A stretch of DNA of 64,000 bases from Thamnaconus septentrionalis. Taxonomy: Eukaryota; Chordata; Actinopteri; Tetraodontiformes; Monacanthidae. The stretch spans positions 25,479,540 through 25,543,539 of the forward strand of contig CM020504.1 of the NCBI GenBank assembly GCA_009823395.1. The letters run 5' to 3'. This document shows positions 49,001-64,000 of the stretch, one piece after another (position 1 is the first letter of the stretch; each line of letters opens with the position of its first letter). The translations under genes and the position numbers were made by a program. The notes under the pieces are model-generated. The model was given only the letters and a program-made list of their open reading frames with translations, did no database searches and was not told the origin of the DNA.

Positions 49001-49487
49001 GGACCTCAAAATAGGACAAAGCAACCAGGTCAGTCTGAGAGGATTGTGATCCTTGGCTCTTCTGCTTTCATGGAGATGAACATTTTCTCTTCTGAGCCCA
49101 AACATCACGCGTCACTTTTCCATCAAAGATATACAGTTGGTGTGTGCAGTTTGTAACCTAACCTGTGAGGTGTTCGCTTTGCTGGTTAATGAAAAGGGTG
49201 AATGGTATTATTGTGTAGTATTATAGTATTATTATGTCAGCCATACAATGATTTGACGAAAACTGAGACTCGCTATGTAAAGACATGCACTGTATGTGTT
49301 GCTCATTTTAAATCAAGATTAACTGAACATCATTTAGTCGTTCACTTGAGTTATTGGCGTGAAGTGTTGTTGGTCTGTTGTCGTCTGTTTCAAGGCTTTT
49401 TCCAACTTTCAAATTCAGCCTTAACAGACAAAGTTTGTCTCCTGATTTTTCTTTCAGATGAAGATTCTGGATGGCATCATTGGCTAG
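40092..49487 (+). CDS. dnai4: Axonemal dynein intermediate chain 4 (WDR78)
   Basis: Intermediate chain of inner-arm dynein f, needed for motile cilia. Seventeen exons: 40092-40114, 40199-40376, 41060-41223, 41340-41446, 41563-41719, 41869-42008, 43161-43325, 43855-44034, 44119-44258, 45620-45706, 45777-45931, 46546-46706, 46794-46906, 47609-47707, 48233-48459, 48875-49028, 49458-49487; all phases agree; 759 aa against about 848 in human. The N-terminal half is Ser-rich with PFSRSLFGSTRISSP and LLDIP...KFVSVDSEGADAI, then ERNKKYAEICSSRMGNNKYV and QPKLAAYRQLPVLN. The C-terminal half (from about residue 385) is a WD40 propeller: LEYLWTFTCDLTKG, LLAVGYGEFD, LVCCWSLKN, LAVGMINGNIAIYDVQ, HMGPVWELKWIQQE, VAADGRICKW, VNCLAWSPFNDEAFLSGSSD, VLVGDSDGRVTVYKIKD. 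The tiny last exon encodes MKILDGIIG. The acidic linker seen in mammals is short here. Confidence 0.95.
40413..40735. mobile_element. MITE family D copy (TTTTACAGTG-rich)
   Basis: In dnai4 intron 2. It is rich in TTACTGTATTATTTTACAGT, TACCGTAAATAACGCTGTAA, TTACAGTAAAATTACAGTGA and CAAAATTTTAAAAGTGTG. The same blocks in the same order occur at 59445-59810. Confidence 0.7.
42014..42182. mobile_element. hAT-like MITE (family C) fragment
   Basis: Starts GGGCTGGCCAACACTTTTCA and ends GTAGTTTGCCCATTCCTGG, with the family's inner block GGCGGAGCAGCAGCAGCAGA and GCATAGGAGGAAAA. Five bases after dnai4 exon 6 ends, so it forms the start of intron 6. Confidence 0.65.
42183..43008 (+). repeat. Minisatellite (AGAACCACCCT/AGAACCACTAC words) in dnai4 intron 6
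   Basis: About 830 bases of AGAACCACTAC, AGAACCACCCT, AGAACCAACT and CAGACCACCCT words arranged in longer higher-order blocks. No stop-free frame of interest. On both sides lies sequence of MITE family C. Confidence 0.95.
43009..43100. mobile_element. hAT-like MITE (family C) second fragment
   Basis: GAAGCAATCTATCATGGGAT, ATGTAGAAAACATGTAGC and TGAAGCAAAGCAAAGTTGCA match the inner part of family C copies (compare 30930-31000 and, inverted, 47275-47355). Confidence 0.6.
43378..43722. mobile_element. Tc1-type MITE (family A) copy
   Basis: In dnai4 intron 7. Starts ACACCAGCAGTCAAAAGTTT and ends near ATCACTGCTAGTGTAAATTG, with CTACACTGTAGATGCACACT and TATTCCATATGTGTTCATTC; closest to the copy at 58092. 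Confidence 0.75.
44490..44590. mobile_element. MITE family B fragment
   Basis: GGAAAAAACCTCTCAAATGT, GGCTGAAAGGTTTTGAC and GAGGTGGTTTTTCACACGTA TCC match the left-centre of family B (compare 1490-1550 and 37730-37805). Both ends are missing. Confidence 0.6.
45090..45560 (+). mobile_element. LINE remnant (C-terminal end of a reverse-transcriptase ORF)
   Basis: A broken plus-strand frame reads QKGAIRI, ETMNPISIKLNAFKLKDLVD and KTIQIIHKANQRR; after a frame change it reads LRGTCEFKKQRVCTN and CVSVPGVSLWKSCGEDIRTC. This order matches the extreme C terminus of fish non-LTR retrotransposon ORF2 proteins. The reverse-transcriptase domain itself is absent, as in a 5'-truncated copy. In dnai4 intron 9. 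Confidence 0.75.
46196..46440. mobile_element. MITE family B copy, reverse orientation
   Basis: Starts AGCTGCGTTTCAATGACAGT and continues CGCAAAATAAAAGTGATATT and TCTAAAATTTTGATAAAG, the reverse complement of the right half of the copy at 37698. The other end is lost. In dnai4 intron 11. Confidence 0.7.
47100..47480. mobile_element. hAT-like MITE (family C), reverse orientation
   Basis: Contains the reverse complement of family C blocks: CTCCTATGAGGTGGCTCACC, AAAACACTCCATCCATCTGC, CCCCCCTCTGGCACATGTTG and GGCCCCACCAGTCAAACAC. In dnai4 intron 13. Confidence 0.75.
48466..48800 (+). mobile_element. tRNA-derived SINE abutting the dnai4 exon 15 donor
   Basis: CGCAGTGGTT then GGTCGTGGGTTCGATTCCCG (B-box-like) starts right after the donor hexamer GTGAGT at 48460-48465. 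The body and tail (AGGGTGTCACCCTGCCTTCA, GGAGAGGCTCCAGCAGACCC) match the copy at 39232. The first 24 or so bases of the SINE are absent. Confidence 0.85.
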
Positions 49488-49576
49488 GCGGCTTTAGGTT
49501 GTACAAACATATATAATAAGAACTGCTGCTACTGCGGAAGGTAAATTTACACTGCTATTCAACAAAACAACACAAC

Positions 49577-49582
49577 AATAAA
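49577..49582 (+). terminator. dnai4: dnai4 polyadenylation signal
   Basis: First AATAAA after the stop codon (90 bases on); a second lies at 49649-49654. Confidence 0.6.
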
Positions 49583-50760
49583 TCTATATTTTTATTTTTG
49601 CGACGTGCTTGATTGTTTTTTTGTTTGACAACTGAGTGTACTGGAGAAAATAAATTGTAAGACACTTTTGAAAAAAATCAGTAGGTTTATTTCTAGCATC
49701 ATTTCATATGACAAAAAGCAACTACATGGTGAACACCATAACATGATCTGAAAAAGAAAATGATAAAAAAAAATTGTTGAATAACTACAAGCTCCACGGA
49801 AAATGAAAACAAACGTGTATATTTAATAATCAAATTAATAATAATAATACTAATAATAAAAGTAATAAGCATGTGTGTATTTGTAATTAAAGTCTCTATC
49901 AGCAAATTAAGCAGCAACATTTATTCTTTGTTTTAAAAGTTACAGTGTCAGAACCTCTTTTAATATCTTTGAATCAACCGGCCATTGATGAATCACTTTT
50001 AACTTAATTGTCAGTTGTGCTTTTTTCTTTCATTTCATTAAAGCAAAACAGTTTATAAGTGCATTAACAAAAACACACTATGGGATTTAAAGTTAATAAA
50101 TGAGGAAGTAAAGTGTAACAAAGAGCAGAACAAAAGCAAAAGTTTGCACTATTTTCTTTACATAATTTTAAAATGCAGTTTTTAATCACACACTTTGAAC
50201 TGTTTCATACTAGTTTCAAAACAGAGTCCAAGATTTGTTAGAGTATTCCGGTTTTAACAAAGTGCAATTGCTCTTCAGCATCGCATGGCTTTAGTCTTCT
50301 GTCCTCCTGGTATTCTGTTAACATAGTTTCACATTAGAAGTGTAATAAAGCACAAACCTGCTCGCCTCTCTCTGTTTCTCCTTTCACAGTAGGTTAACTT
50401 CAGGAAACACTAATGAACTCCAAAGCCATCTCTCTGTCTGCTCGTCTTTCATAAAAAGATGGTTAACTTAATTTTTTCAGTGTAAGACGTTTTGACTGAC
50501 TTATGGAAATGCACATGCAGGGGGCGTGTCTTGTCAAAGCTGTCATTTTGTTTGTGGTATTTTGATGACAACAAGGCTCTGCATATGTGACTTTACCAAC
50601 CTTGTATAACAAACAGTTTTGGGTGTTGTTGCTTTTAAACAATTGTGGTGAGATCGATTTCTCTTAAGATTAGTCGTAAATAGTACACAGTAGTCGTAGT
50701 GGTAGTACATTTACTATATTAAACAACTAACGTGGTTAATCATGCTTTTAGCATGTCTTT

Positions 50761-50766
50761 TTTATT
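50761..50766 (-). terminator. Candidate cdc14 polyadenylation signal
   Basis: AATAAA on the minus strand about 210 bases beyond the proposed stop. Confidence 0.4.
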
Positions 50767-50974
50767 CATTGCTGACAAAGACTTCAATTTGTTAGGATTG
50801 CAATGTGGGTCAGACTTGGTATGCAAAACCCATAATGATCCCAGTATGTCAAGAATGGGCAAAGTCAACCTTGACATGTCTCCACAAGCAATGTCTTTCT
50901 TGCACTTGTCGTGGTTGATGGTAAATTGAAGAACCAGACAAGCACAACCCGTTTGTCTCTTGGAGGAGCTGAAG

Positions 50975-63606
<12,632 letters not shown>

Positions 63607-64000
63607 TGGACTCTTTCACAACCTGAAGATCTCCACTGCAACCTGCTGATGTCCACTTGAGAAGGTCCTCTGCCAGGTTGTCTGTCGAGACGAGTCCAAA
63701 GAACCGCGACGCAGCGGCAGTGAGTCTTTCATTGAGAAAAAAAAAAACTTCTTCACCGTCGCAACACAAACGCATTCACCAGCTGGCAGGTTGTCCAATC
63801 CCCGCGCAGGAAGTCTCCACGTCCCCTTGTGCCGTCATGGAGGGCAGAGGCACTTCCTGCTCTCCCTCGGCCGCTGCTTGTTTTGCAAATTGCCGCATTT
63901 CCTCCAATATTTCCGACAGACGCGCGCGCGCGGAGAGAGAGAGAGAGGGAGATGCGTCAAGCGGCTGAGAGGCGCAGAGCGAGCGCGCTAATCTCCCTGC
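63607..64000 (-). promoter_or_regulatory. cdc14 5' UTR and promoter region
   Basis: Upstream of the cdc14 start codon. CG-rich at 63910-63990 with a (CG)n(GA)n run (GACGCGCGCGCGCGGAGAGA), consistent with a CpG-type promoter. No gene on the plus strand is evident before the window ends. Confidence 0.45.

Larger units (their letters stand above)
49488..50974. other. Convergent 3' ends of dnai4 (+) and cdc14 (-)
   Basis: Plus-strand AATAAA hexamers at 49577 and 49649 fit dnai4. A minus-strand AATAAA (TTTATT at 50761-50766) fits cdc14. The rest is A/T-rich with no coding frame. Confidence 0.6.

Overview
The window is vertebrate nuclear DNA, almost certainly from a ray-finned (teleost) fish. Genes are split into many short GT-AG exons, and the proteins match vertebrate families. 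Introns are packed with miniature inverted-repeat elements, a tRNA-derived SINE, LINE remnants, microsatellites and minisatellites of the kind common in fish. I reconstructed genes by joining exons by hand, checking splice phase at every junction and recognising families by eye; no search was run.

Layout: (1) csnk1g2 (casein kinase 1 gamma 2), minus strand, 129-3229, with its 3' half outside the window; its first intron and promoter probably extend to about 9.5 kb. (2) A five-exon plus-strand gene for a small single-Ig-domain membrane receptor, 10981-12678. (3) mrpl37 (mitochondrial ribosomal protein L37), plus, 14642-19589. (4) acot11 (hotdog-hotdog-START acyl-CoA thioesterase), plus, 23360-31430. 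(5) fam151a, minus, 32530-37281. (6) dnai4/wdr78 (axonemal dynein intermediate chain), plus, 40092-49487. (7) cdc14, closest to CDC14A (dual-specificity phosphatase), minus, 50975-63606. Human MRPL37, ACOT11 and FAM151A are neighbours on 1p32, so the centre of the window preserves an ancestral vertebrate block. These genes share a neighbourhood, not a pathway: mitochondrial translation, lipid metabolism, ciliary motility, cell-cycle/ciliary phosphatase and kinase signalling.

Repeats: a 1.1-kb telomere-like TTAGGG-rich array in acot11 intron 6; a 1.7-kb array of a 19-bp unit in a cdc14 intron; a 0.8-kb minisatellite in a dnai4 intron; a pentanucleotide array upstream of fam151a; at least four families of short inverted-repeat elements; three copies of one SINE; one element with an integrase-like transposase relic; and two LINE remnants.

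Most interesting points: the unplaced Ig receptor with a lysine inside its membrane segment; an in-frame duplicated splice donor in csnk1g2; two genes (csnk1g2, fam151a) each apparently missing one G of a G-run; a MITE family carrying a GTCACGTGAC palindrome near fam151a; and a SINE starting at +7 of a dnai4 splice donor. I found no convincing new multi-gene system.
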